Under the pieces are notes generated by a model. The model worked only from the letters and a program-made list of their open reading frames with translations. It did no database searches and was not told the origin of the DNA. From Marinobacter adhaerens HP15 (GTDB lineage: Bacteria > Pseudomonadota > Gammaproteobacteria > Pseudomonadales > Oleiphilaceae): DNA of 64,000 nt. Position numbers and translations under genes: made by a program. Below are positions 30,300-38,446 of the stretch, one piece after another; the stretch's first letter is position 1; every line of letters starts with the position of its first letter. The stretch spans positions 1,798,001 to 1,862,000 of the forward strand of contig NC_017506.1 in assembly GCF_000166295.1 (NCBI RefSeq), in the 5' to 3' direction.

Positions 30300-31175
30300 A
30301 TGGCCCTTAATCTAATACGGAAATTGATGGTTTCCAGTCTTTTCTGTTTTACCGCAGCTTCGGCCACGGCTGAAACCTTCGTGTTCACCGCTATACCTGA
30401 TGAAGACGAAACCAAGCTGGTCGAGAGATTCAAAGGTGTGGCCGATTATCTCTCCCAGGAACTGGATGTTGAAGTAAGGTACATCCCGGTTAAATCCTAC
30501 GCAGCCGCAGTGTCCGCGTTCCGTAACAATCAGGTTCAGCTGGCCTGGTTTGGCGGGCTGTCCGGTGTTCAGGCGCGTCGGCTGGTTCCCGGCTCCGAGG
30601 CCATCGCCCAGGGCGTCGAGGATGAAGCATTCCAGACCTACTTTATCGCGAACACCAGCACCGGCATCGAGCCTGCCGACGAACTCTCCGCTCTGGAAGA
30701 TAACCTGAAAGACAAAACCTTCACCTTCGGCTCGAAAGGGTCCACTTCCGGTCGTCTTATGCCCGAGTTCTACATCCGGGACGTGTTCGGCGCCCAGCCA
30801 GACGACTTCTTCTCCCGGGTTGGTTTCAGCGGCAACCACACGCGCACCTTGCGCCTGGTTGAGGCCGGCACTTACCAGGTCGGCGCCCTGAACTTCCAGG
30901 TTTGGGAAAAAGAACTGGCGGACGGCAACATCGATACCGATGCCGTTCAGGTCATCTGGGAAACACCGCCCTACCCGGACTACCAGTGGACCATTCGTGG
31001 TGACGTTAACGAGCGTTTCGGTGATGGCTTCAAGGAGCGTGTAACCGAGGCTCTGCTGAACCTCGACGATCAGGCGCTGCTCGAGAGCTTCCCCCGGTCC
31101 GGATTCATTCCGGCCTCCAACGATGACTACGAGCCCATTCGCAAAACTGCGGAAGAGATTGGAATCCTGGACTGA
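30300..31175 (+). CDS. Putative selenate (phosphonate-type) ABC transporter, periplasmic binding protein
   Basis: 291 residues. Signal peptide 1-24 ends at SATA-ET. The mature sequence begins FVFTAIPDEDETKLVERFKG and has FGSKGSTSGRLMPEF, the PhnD-like anion-binding loop. This family is found beside SelD and the SenB-type glycosyltransferase and is annotated as putative selenate binder; I recall this from family descriptions, and ligand data are not visible here. ATG 30300 has AAGGA upstream. It is followed with a one-base overlap by its ATPase. Confidence 0.8.
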   Translation: MALNLIRKLMVSSLFCFTAASATAETFVFTAIPDEDETKLVERFKGVADYLSQELDVEVRYIPVKSYAAAVSAFRNNQVQLAWFGGLSGVQARRLVPGSEAIAQGVEDEAFQTYFIANTSTGIEPADELSALEDNLKDKTFTFGSKGSTSGRLMPEFYIRDVFGAQPDDFFSRVGFSGNHTRTLRLVEAGTYQVGALNFQVWEKELADGNIDTDAVQVIWETPPYPDYQWTIRGDVNERFGDGFKERVTEALLNLDDQALLESFPRSGFIPASNDDYEPIRKTAEEIGILD

Positions 31176-31825
31176 TGTCAGGGTTTGATCTTTCAGGCCT
31201 CACGGCCTCTTTTGGCGGCGAGCGGGTCATTGGCCCGCTGTCGCTGAAAGTCAATGAGGGAGAGCAGGTTGCCCTCGTGGGTAAGAGTGGTGCTGGAAAA
31301 TCCACGCTTATCCGGCTGATTCATGAAAGGGTAAACCGGGAATCCTCGCTCGTTCCTCAGGACCTGGGCCTGGTGAATGCCCTGCCTGTTTTCCATAACG
31401 TGTTCATGGGGCAACTGGATAAACATTCCACCTGGTACAACACCGTTACCCTGATCCGCCCGTTTTCAAAGAATCGCGACGAAGTGCGTGAACTGCTGAA
31501 GGCCCTGGGTATGCCTGAAAAACTATGGCTACCCACCGCGTCGCTCTCCGGTGGACAGCGTCAGCGTGTCGCCATTGCACGCGCCCTCTATCGTAAGGCG
31601 CCCGTACTCCTGGCGGACGAGCCCATTTCAGCGCTCGATGGACCGATGGCTCATCTGGTGATGGAACTGCTTAAAGAACGTTTCCAGACCAGTGTGATCG
31701 CGCTGCACGATGTGGAGATGGCGTTGAAATACTGCAGTCGCATTGTCGGCATTCAGGACGGTCAGGTTGCGCTGGACGAATCCAGCGAGCGCCTGTCGGC
31801 CACCGACATCACGTCGCTGTATTAG
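31175..31825 (+). CDS. ABC transporter ATP-binding protein of the putative selenate system
   Basis: A short 216-residue ATPase. Walker A GKSGAGKST at 36-44, Q-loop SLVPQD near 58-63, signature LSGGQ at 124-128, Walker B VLLADEP ending at 150, and H-loop ALHD. Resembles PhnC. The ATG shares its A with the stop of the binding-protein gene (TGATG), and the permease follows after 16 bases. Confidence 0.85.
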   Translation: MSGFDLSGLTASFGGERVIGPLSLKVNEGEQVALVGKSGAGKSTLIRLIHERVNRESSLVPQDLGLVNALPVFHNVFMGQLDKHSTWYNTVTLIRPFSKNRDEVRELLKALGMPEKLWLPTASLSGGQRQRVAIARALYRKAPVLLADEPISALDGPMAHLVMELLKERFQTSVIALHDVEMALKYCSRIVGIQDGQVALDESSERLSATDITSLY

Positions 31826-31841
31826 GGAAACGGCCACGCTC

Positions 31842-33308
31842 ATGTTCTCTTCCCCAACGGTCCGCACCAGCTTCATTTTTGTGGCCGTCGCCATTGTTGG
31901 CCTCTTGTTCGCAGACATTGCGATTACGGCGTCCAACCCATGGCGGGACCTTGGTAACTTTTTCCTGGGGGTTCTGACACCCAACTTCTTCAGCAGCGAA
32001 GGGCTGATGACGGCCCTGCTGAGAACCGTTGCCTTTGCGTTTGTCGGGGTAGCCCTGGGCAGCGTTTGCGGTTTCCTGCTGTCATTGGTTTACCGTTTCC
32101 TGCCCGTGCGCATCTTCTGTGCGTTTATCCGGGCCATCCACGAGCTGTTCTGGGCCCTGATCTTCCTTCAGTTTTTCGGTTTTCATCCGCTGACTGGTGT
32201 ACTGGCAATTGCCATTCCCTACTCCGGGATCTTTGCCAAAGTGTATTCCGAAATCCTGGATGAGACGGACCCGGAGCCGGGACGGTTGTTGCCCCCCGGC
32301 ACCGGTACGATAGCGGCGTTTCTTTACACCCGGATCCCCGATTGCTGGGTTCAGCTTCGTACCTATACGGCCTATCGGTTGGAGTGCGGCCTCCGTTCCA
32401 GCGCCATCCTCGGGTTCGTGGGCCTGCCGACACTCGGTTTCTATCTGGAAACCTCCTTCTCCCAGGGGCTCTATTCAGACGCCGGCGCCATGCTGATCCT
32501 CTTCTACGTGCTGATTGCCACCATGCCTCTCTGGGTCAGGCCCAGACTTCTGCCCGTCTATATCCTCGGGGCGCCCTTCTTCCTTGGCGATGGCCTGCCG
32601 ATTGTCTGGGGCAATGTGGCCCGTTTCTTTACCGAGGACATCGTTCCCAGCCCTCTGCGAAATGGTGAAGGGGTCGCCGGCCTGATCCCATGGTTCAACG
32701 ATCTTATGATTAACGAGGCCATGCCCGGTATCTGGAATACTGTGATACTCACTCAGATCGCCCTGGTCGCAACGGGCATCCTGACGCTCCTGGCATTCCC
32801 TCTGATCTCCAACCACTTCGGTGGCCCGGTTCGGCGCACATCGGGGCATATATTTCTGGTCATAGCCCGCTCAACACCAGAATACATCCTCGCCTACATC
32901 CTGCTGCAGCTCTGGGGTCCCTCAATGCTGCCAGCTGTCGTCGCGCTCGCGCTCCACAATGGCGGGATCATCGGCCATCTGATTGGCCGCCAGACCAACG
33001 GCATTCGCCTGCGGCCCGATGCACCAACCGGCTTCAATCGCTACAGCTGGGAGCTGGTTCCGCGGGTGTATCGGTCGTTCCTGGCGTTTCTGTTTTACCG
33101 GTGGGAAATCATCATGCGGGAAACCGCGATTCTCGGCATACTGGGCATCTATACCCTCGGCTTCTACGTCGACAGCGCCATCCAGAACATACGGTTTGAC
33201 CGGGCTATGGTGCTGATCCTCATCACGGCCCTACTGAACATCGGCATTGATACCCTCGGCCGCTATATTCGCCGCAAGCTGGCCTTGCAGACCATGCCCA
33301 CCTGCTAA
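31842..33308 (+). CDS. ABC transporter permease of the putative selenate system, two PhnE-like domains fused
   Basis: About 488 residues from ATG 31842. Two tandem permease units are visible. The first has the coupling region SEILDETDPEPGRLL and RSSAILGFVGLPTLGFYLE; the second begins at about 295 with MPGIWNTVILTQIALVA and ends with MRETAILGILGIYTLGFYV. Each half has the GxxGxxG/EAA pattern of PhnE-type subunits. The fusion would give a complete membrane pore in one chain. The frame is open further upstream to 31743, overlapping the ATPase gene, without family-like sequence there. Confidence 0.82.
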   Translation: MFSSPTVRTSFIFVAVAIVGLLFADIAITASNPWRDLGNFFLGVLTPNFFSSEGLMTALLRTVAFAFVGVALGSVCGFLLSLVYRFLPVRIFCAFIRAIHELFWALIFLQFFGFHPLTGVLAIAIPYSGIFAKVYSEILDETDPEPGRLLPPGTGTIAAFLYTRIPDCWVQLRTYTAYRLECGLRSSAILGFVGLPTLGFYLETSFSQGLYSDAGAMLILFYVLIATMPLWVRPRLLPVYILGAPFFLGDGLPIVWGNVARFFTEDIVPSPLRNGEGVAGLIPWFNDLMINEAMPGIWNTVILTQIALVATGILTLLAFPLISNHFGGPVRRTSGHIFLVIARSTPEYILAYILLQLWGPSMLPAVVALALHNGGIIGHLIGRQTNGIRLRPDAPTGFNRYSWELVPRVYRSFLAFLFYRWEIIMRETAILGILGIYTLGFYVDSAIQNIRFDRAMVLILITALLNIGIDTLGRYIRRKLALQTMPTC

Positions 33309-33440
33309 CCCGCAATGCGATCCCCATCACAGTTCCGTCATTTCGGCCAACGCTAAACCGGTAATTGGCGAACGGTTGGCGGTATTGTGCGGATACATTC
33401 CGTTACACTCTGATCACCTATTGCAACATTCAGAGTTCTG

Positions 33441-34049
33441 GTGATGATGGTTAACGGGTTGATTCTCTTCATTCAGGTCGGGCTGCTGGCGCTGCTTGTC
33501 CTGTTGGCTGTGCGGGTTATCTCGCTGGTGCGTTCCGAACCCATCGCAGTCGGTCGCCAGGAAATCTGGCCAGCAACGAAGGACACGGTAGCTACCGACC
33601 TGCCCTCAAACAATTCCGAATGGCCGGTTGCCAGCAGAAGGCCGGTTCCTGAAGCTGCTCCGGACCGGGCTGAGCTCATCACCCGATTGCACATTCTGGC
33701 TGGTCTCCAGGAACGGGATTGCCGCGTAAAGGGTCTGGTGCTAGCGACCGCACCCGATGCGGTCAAAGCGTATGCCACGGCTTGGCTGTACGGTGCCGGC
33801 TGCGCCCTGAGCGACAAAAGCAGTCGGCATTCCGAGGCACTGGCCGGGATCGTTGCCCAGACCATCAATCGAAAAACAGGGATTCGTCAACCGGAGGCGA
33901 TGCAGGCGATCAGCACATTAACAGACAGTGCGGTTTATCTGGCTTGTTTCCGGGCGGGTCTGGAAGGTGCGGAGTTCTGGCGATACAACCATTTCGTACC
34001 GCCCACGTCGAGTCTTTACGACGCCATTACTGCCAACGCGTTTATTTAG
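33441..34049 (+). CDS. Hypothetical protein with N-terminal membrane helix
   Basis: About 202 residues. The start is one of GTG 33441, ATG 33444 or ATG 33447, with only a weak AGAG nearby. Residues 5-25 (NGLILFIQVGLLALLVLLAV) are a single membrane helix, followed by a proline/alanine-rich linker and a mostly alpha-helical domain containing cysteines (CRVKGLVLA, GAGCALSD, VYLACFRAGLEG). I do not recognise the family. The gene overlaps the 3' end of a convergent small gene by eight bases. Confidence 0.6.
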   Translation: MMMVNGLILFIQVGLLALLVLLAVRVISLVRSEPIAVGRQEIWPATKDTVATDLPSNNSEWPVASRRPVPEAAPDRAELITRLHILAGLQERDCRVKGLVLATAPDAVKAYATAWLYGAGCALSDKSSRHSEALAGIVAQTINRKTGIRQPEAMQAISTLTDSAVYLACFRAGLEGAEFWRYNHFVPPTSSLYDAITANAFI

Positions 34050-34356
34050 CAGCCTGTCTGTTTGCGGTTTCAAGTACCCAGTCGGTACCCAGGGCAACGG
34101 GTTCCGCATGATCCTGCTCGTCCACTCGGGTTCCGGTTATTTCAGGCCGGCTGAAGCCGCCATCATCCGTATTGGCCATGCTGTCCACATCCACGGAACG
34201 AACCACATAGGTTACGCCACCGGCCAGCACTTTCGCACGATGGGTCAGACCGAAAACAAACCGGCAGTAATCAAGCTTTAGCTGAATCAGATCCTGTTCG
34301 GCTTTGCGGATTTTTCTGAGCAGAACCTTCTGAACGCTATCTCCGTAATCCATCAC
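34042..34356 (-). CDS. Small hypothetical protein
   Basis: 104 residues, ATG 34356 (or 34353). N-terminal half helical (VQKVLLRKIRKAEQDLIQLKLD), then a beta-like stretch AKVLAGGVTYVVRSVDVDS and an acidic, polar tail. The helix-plus-RVxV-like pattern suggests a small cytoplasmic protein. No known motif is recognised. Coding is supported by a stop-free frame with biased third positions and absence of any alternative gene; still moderate. Confidence 0.5.
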   Translation of the reverse strand: MMDYGDSVQKVLLRKIRKAEQDLIQLKLDYCRFVFGLTHRAKVLAGGVTYVVRSVDVDSMANTDDGGFSRPEITGTRVDEQDHAEPVALGTDWVLETANRQAAK

Positions 34357-34442
34357 GTTGTCCCTGCAAATGGCGATGAGATGATTTTACACAATCCCGT
34401 ACCGTTGTCAGCCGACCAGTTGCCGGTTCAGCTGTCCCGGTG

Positions 34443-34904
34443 CTATTCGGCCTGGAAAACCAGCTTAACCGGGATGTTTTCGATGAGTTCCTGGCCCTGT
34501 TGCAGATCAATGCGCCAGGTCATTTTGCCATCCACGGTGCAAAAAGGGGCTGTGAAACGGGCGGAGTACTGGTTTTCCGACTCTTTGCCGAGGGGCACCG
34601 GGTACTCGCCCATGTACATGGACTCGCCCCGGAGAACAGCCAGAAAGCGTTCCGGACGTTCCGGTGTAGCAACGGTTAGCTGGTATTCGGTGCCCTGAGC
34701 GCCCACGCCCATGGTGTTGAGGGCAACCTGCCAATCTCCGGAACCATTTGACCATTGGCACGGACCGCTTTCCAGCAGATCACACTGAACAGTCTGACTT
34801 TCTCCGCCGGACGTTTCGCCAGTGTCTCCTAGCAGGCGCCAACCGAACACACCGGCAACAACCACGGCCAGAATCAATCCTGTAACAGCAATCGCGCGTA
34901 ACAT
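34443..34904 (-). CDS. Hypothetical exported protein
   Basis: 153 residues from ATG 34904, which has GGGAAG upstream (frame open to 35063). A signal-anchor or signal peptide at 1-22 (AVTGLILAVVVAGVFGW) is followed by a beta-rich domain with cysteines at CDLLESGPCQW and FCTVDGKMTW, likely disulfide-bonded in the periplasm. A repeated QGxEL-type end (QQGQELIENIPVKLVFQAE) is seen. Family unknown. It diverges from the YadG-like ATPase gene. Confidence 0.6.
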   Translation of the reverse strand: MLRAIAVTGLILAVVVAGVFGWRLLGDTGETSGGESQTVQCDLLESGPCQWSNGSGDWQVALNTMGVGAQGTEYQLTVATPERPERFLAVLRGESMYMGEYPVPLGKESENQYSARFTAPFCTVDGKMTWRIDLQQGQELIENIPVKLVFQAE

Positions 34905-35036
34905 AACCGCTTCCCGAACAAACCTGGCCGGCATTATGGGGTTTTCTCCGGCCGAGGCAAAGGTTTCTAAACTGGCGCTACTCATGAGAAAATACTGCGC
35001 CTTCAATTCGACCCATTCTGACCACAGGACACGCCC

Positions 35037-35957
35037 GTGCAGCCGGATATTTCCGTTAAGCACCTGAGCAAGGTATATGGCGACGGTTTTCAGGCCCTGA
35101 AAGACATTAACCTGGACATCCGCCGTGGCGAGATCTTCGCCCTCCTCGGCCCCAATGGCGCTGGCAAGACCACGCTTATCAGTATCATCTGCGGTATCGT
35201 CAATGCATCCTCCGGACAGGTAACGGCCGCCGGTTACGATATTGTCAAAGACTACCGCAAGGCCCGCGAGACCATCGGCCTGGTGCCACAGGAACTCAAC
35301 ACCGATTCATTCGAAACTGTCTGGAATGCCGTTTCCTTCAGTCGTGGGCTATTCGGCAAGGCGCCGAAACCTGCGCACATCGAGAAAGTCCTGAAAGATC
35401 TTTCTCTCTGGGACAAGCGCAACAACCGGATCATGTCTCTCTCCGGTGGCATGAAGCGCCGCCTGATGATTGCCAAGGCGCTCTCCCATGAGCCCCAGAT
35501 ACTGTTCCTGGATGAGCCCACGGCCGGCGTCGACGTTGAACTGCGCCGGGACATGTGGGAAATGGTACGCAAACTTCGGGAACATGGCGTGACCATCATC
35601 CTCACCACCCACTACATCGAAGAAGCCGAGGAAATGGCGGATCGCATCGGTGTCATTCGCGGTGGCGAGATCATTCTGGTCGAGGACAAGGCCCAGTTGA
35701 TGACCAAGCTGGGCAAGAAAGAGTTGCGACTGCAGCTGCAGCACAAACTGGACAAGGTGCCCGGTGAACTGACTCTGGAGCCGATAGAGCTGTCAGAGGA
35801 TGGTTACGAGCTGATATACACCTTCGACTCCCAGCGAGAGCAGGCAGGGGTAACCCGATTGCTCCGCACGCTTGGCGATCTCGGTATCGAATACCGAGAC
35901 CTTCAAACCCGGGAAAGCTCCCTTGAAGAGATTTTTGTCGGCCTGGTGCACGAGTAA
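35037..35957 (+). CDS. ABC exporter ATP-binding protein (YadG-like)
   Basis: 306 residues from GTG 35037. Walker [10 protein letters not shown] at 38-46, signature [10 protein letters not shown], Walker [14 protein letters not shown]-loop TTHYIEEAE. The C-terminal tail of about 70 residues is longer than a bare ATPase domain, as in the YadG/DrrA type. It is followed after 26 bases by its ABC-2 permease. Substrate unknown; YadGH of E. coli is likewise of undefined function. Confidence 0.88.
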   Translation: MQPDISVKHLSKVYGDGFQALKDINLDIRRGEIFALLGPNGAGKTTLISIICGIVNASSGQVTAAGYDIVKDYRKARETIGLVPQELNTDSFETVWNAVSFSRGLFGKAPKPAHIEKVLKDLSLWDKRNNRIMSLSGGMKRRLMIAKALSHEPQILFLDEPTAGVDVELRRDMWEMVRKLREHGVTIILTTHYIEEAEEMADRIGVIRGGEIILVEDKAQLMTKLGKKELRLQLQHKLDKVPGELTLEPIELSEDGYELIYTFDSQREQAGVTRLLRTLGDLGIEYRDLQTRESSLEEIFVGLVHE

Positions 35958-35983
35958 AACTGCCGGCTATTCTGGAGAAATGC

Positions 35984-36745
35984 ATGAACCTGTACGGTAT
36001 CCGCGCAATCTACAATTTTGAAATGGCCCGCATGAAGCGCACTGTGATGCAAAGTGTGCTCTCGCCGGTTATCTCCACCTGCCTGTATTTCGTGGTGTTT
36101 GGCTCAGCGATTGGCTCGCGGATGGGCGACATCGACAACATCGCCTACGGCGCTTACATCATCCCCGGCCTGGTGATGCTGTCGCTGCTGATGCAAAGTA
36201 TTTCGAACGCCTCCTTCGGCATCTACATGCCCAAGTTCTCGGGCACGATTTATGAAGTGCTCTCTGCCCCGGTCTCCTATGTGGAAGTGGTGCTGGGCTA
36301 TGTCGGTGCTGCTGCCACCAAGTCCATCATTCTTGGGCTTATCATCCTGGCGACCGCCAAGTTCTTTGTCGACTACGACGTATTGCACCCCTTCTGGATG
36401 CTCTCCTTCCTGGTGCTTACCTCGGTGACCTTCAGCCTGTTCGGTTTCATTATCGGCATCTGGGCCGACGGATTCGAAAAACTTCAGATCGTGCCGATGA
36501 TGATTGTCACACCGCTGGTTTTCCTTGGCGGTACTTTCTATTCAATCGACATGCTGCCAGAGGTCTGGCAAACGGTGAGCCTGTTCAATCCGGTGGTTTA
36601 CCTGATCAGCGGTTTCCGTTGGGCGTTTTACGGCGTGTCTGACGTTCATATTGCCATCAGTGTGGGAATGACCCTCGTATTCCTCACGGCCTGCATGGTC
36701 GGCATCTGGTGGATTTTCAAGACCGGCTACCGGTTGCGCTCGTGA
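35984..36745 (+). CDS. ABC-2 type permease (YadH-like)
   Basis: 253 residues, six membrane helices. It has the ABC-2 pattern [22 protein letters not shown] near the middle and [17 protein letters not shown] before the last helices. The start ATG 35984 has GGAG six bases upstream. It forms the exporter with the preceding ATPase. Its end is 58 bases from the start of the DUF192 reading frame. Confidence 0.87.
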   Translation: MNLYGIRAIYNFEMARMKRTVMQSVLSPVISTCLYFVVFGSAIGSRMGDIDNIAYGAYIIPGLVMLSLLMQSISNASFGIYMPKFSGTIYEVLSAPVSYVEVVLGYVGAAATKSIILGLIILATAKFFVDYDVLHPFWMLSFLVLTSVTFSLFGFIIGIWADGFEKLQIVPMMIVTPLVFLGGTFYSIDMLPEVWQTVSLFNPVVYLISGFRWAFYGVSDVHIAISVGMTLVFLTACMVGIWWIFKTGYRLRS

Positions 36746-36803
36746 CCTGCGCATCAAGCCCGGTTCGGGGGCGGAAGTCTGGGCCCTCCTTGCAGCCAGC
36801 TTA

Positions 36804-37259
36804 TTGCTCTACGGCTGCTCCTCGGGCATTGCAGCACCTCAGGACGGCCTGCCGGTCGTCGAGGCCTGCTTTGTGTCTGCGTCGGGCGTGGTGCCAGTGC
36901 AACTCGAGATTGCCAGCACTTCCGAGCAACGCCAGAAAGGACTGATGGGCCGTACGTCCATGGCTCCCGATGCCGGGATGCTGTTTAAATACCGCGAGCC
37001 GAGATCAGCCAGCCACGGATTCTGGATGTACAAGACCCTGATTCCCCTCGACATCGCCTACCTGAACGAGGATGGCAAGATTGGCAGCATTCGCAAGATG
37101 GTGCCCTGCCCCTCGGCCAGCGGCTCCGGTTGCCCCACCTACCCGGCCGGTGTGCCATTCATCGAGGCCGTGGAGATGAACGCCGGCTTTTTCCTGGAAC
37201 ATGGAATCGGAACGGGCGACCGGCTTGCCATCGGAAAGGACAATTGCCCGGCAAATTAG
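36804..37259 (+). CDS. DUF192 protein, probable lipoprotein
   Basis: 151 residues from TTG 36804. The DUF192 core is complete: QRQKGLMGRTSMAPDAGMLF, then HGFWMYKTLIPLDIAYL, ending in GDRLAIG. Just downstream of the listed start is a lipobox (LLLYGC-SSG). A signal sequence needs about 15 more residues: the frame is open upstream to 36672 and reads VWALLAASLLLYGC, but contains no ATG, GTG or TTG. A CTG at 36747 would fit. The real start is thus upstream and non-standard, or the N-terminus is damaged. Function of DUF192 is unknown. Confidence 0.75.
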   Translation: MLYGCSSGIAAPQDGLPVVEACFVSASGVVPVQLEIASTSEQRQKGLMGRTSMAPDAGMLFKYREPRSASHGFWMYKTLIPLDIAYLNEDGKIGSIRKMVPCPSASGSGCPTYPAGVPFIEAVEMNAGFFLEHGIGTGDRLAIGKDNCPAN

Positions 37260-37269
37260 GCCGGGCAAT
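37243..37269. terminator. Hairpin at the 3' end of the DUF192 gene
   Basis: Perfect 10-base arms 37243-37252 and 37260-37269 with a 7-base loop containing the TAG stop (37257-37259). It separates the DUF192 gene from the convergent crotonase. There is no T-run on the plus strand. Confidence 0.55.
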
Positions 37270-37284
37270 GTCTCAGCAACCGAT

Positions 37285-38076
37285 TCAGCTGTCCTGCCAC
37301 TCTGGCTTGCGCTTCTCCAGAAATGCGCAGATACCTTCCTGGGCATCGTTCGCCATCATGTTGTCTGCCATCACCTTTGAGGTGTACTCATAAGCGTCCT
37401 CCAGCGGCATTTCCAGTTGCCGGTAGAAGGCTTCCTTACCAATCTTCAGGGTATGGCCGGACTTGTCTGCGATGGTACGCGCCAGCTTGTAAACCATTTC
37501 GTCCAGGTGCTGCTCATCAACAATCTGATTGACCAGTCCGATGCGTTCAGCTTTCACGGCACCAATCATCTCACCGGTCAGCAGCATTTCCATGGCGTGC
37601 TTGCGTGACACATTCCGGGACAGCGCCACCATCGGCGTGGAACAGAACAGCCCGATATTGACGCCAGGCGTCGCAAACCGGGCGGTATCGGCCGCCACGG
37701 CCAGGTCGCAGCTGGCCACCAGCTGGCAGCCGGCGGCGGTCGCAACACCCGCCACCCGCGCAATGACTGGCCGGGGCAGGTTCACGATCTGCTGCATCAC
37801 CTTGCTGCACTGGTTAAACAGGGCCAGCTGGAATTCATGGCTATCAAACTGCTCACGCACTTCCCGGAGGTCATGGCCGGCACAAAACACGTTGCCATGA
37901 GCCGCAAGGACGACAACCCGCGTTTCCGAATCGGAGGCGATGATCGCCAGCTCTTCAGACAAGGCCTCGAGCATGGCCATGGAAAGGCTGTTTTTCTTCT
38001 CCGGCTGGTTCAGTGTAAGCGTGGTAATGCCATTTTCGCTGTACTTGTGCACCAGCTCTTGTGTTTGTTCAGTCAT
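37285..38076 (-). CDS. Enoyl-CoA hydratase/isomerase family protein (ECHDC3-like)
   Basis: 263 residues from ATG 38076 with GGAG seven bases upstream; the frame upstream to 38106 is not needed. Crotonase fold: oxyanion-hole motifs FCAGHDLREV and GVATAAGCQLVASCDLAVA. The position usually holding a catalytic Glu in the hydratase loop reads VNIGLFCSTPMVAL, with no acidic residue, as in ECHDC3-like members; hydratase activity is therefore uncertain. Divergent from the 47-residue membrane protein gene. Confidence 0.85.
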   Translation of the reverse strand: MTEQTQELVHKYSENGITTLTLNQPEKKNSLSMAMLEALSEELAIIASDSETRVVVLAAHGNVFCAGHDLREVREQFDSHEFQLALFNQCSKVMQQIVNLPRPVIARVAGVATAAGCQLVASCDLAVAADTARFATPGVNIGLFCSTPMVALSRNVSRKHAMEMLLTGEMIGAVKAERIGLVNQIVDEQHLDEMVYKLARTIADKSGHTLKIGKEAFYRQLEMPLEDAYEYTSKVMADNMMANDAQEGICAFLEKRKPEWQDS

Positions 38077-38264
38077 GTGGACACTCCATTTGAATCGTTG
38101 CTGCACCGGGCATTCTGGAATCTTACCCAGAGTATTGCTGACTGCGTCTATACTGTCGAAGCGACTTTTGTAGGATGCTCAGTTTTCAATTCGTTGCGGT
38201 TGTTATAGACCTCTGCTGCCCATAGGCTGTTGGTAGAAGCCAAAACTGCAGAGAGGAATAACGC

Positions 38265-38408
38265 ATGTCAAAATCAATGATCCTCAAAGCCATCTTCGCT
38301 ATCGCGGTTATCGGCGGAGCAGTCTTCATAATCGTAAAAGACGAGCCAGCAACACCAACCGGCGACATCAACAGCATCCAGCCGCTGCCGGAACAGGACA
38401 ACCCATAA
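38265..38408 (+). CDS. Small single-pass membrane protein, 47 residues
   Basis: ATG 38265 follows a strong AGAGGAA ribosome site by six bases. The product has a basic start (MSKSMILK), one hydrophobic helix of about 17 residues (AIFAIAVIGGAVFIIV) and a short polar tail (KDEPATPTGD, ending PLPEQDNP). Too short for usual length cut-offs. It lies 39 bases before the DMT transporter gene and may share its transcript. Function unknown. Confidence 0.6.
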   Translation: MSKSMILKAIFAIAVIGGAVFIIVKDEPATPTGDINSIQPLPEQDNP

Positions 38409-38446
38409 ATTAACCGAACCACCACACCGGAACAGGCGAAGCCACG

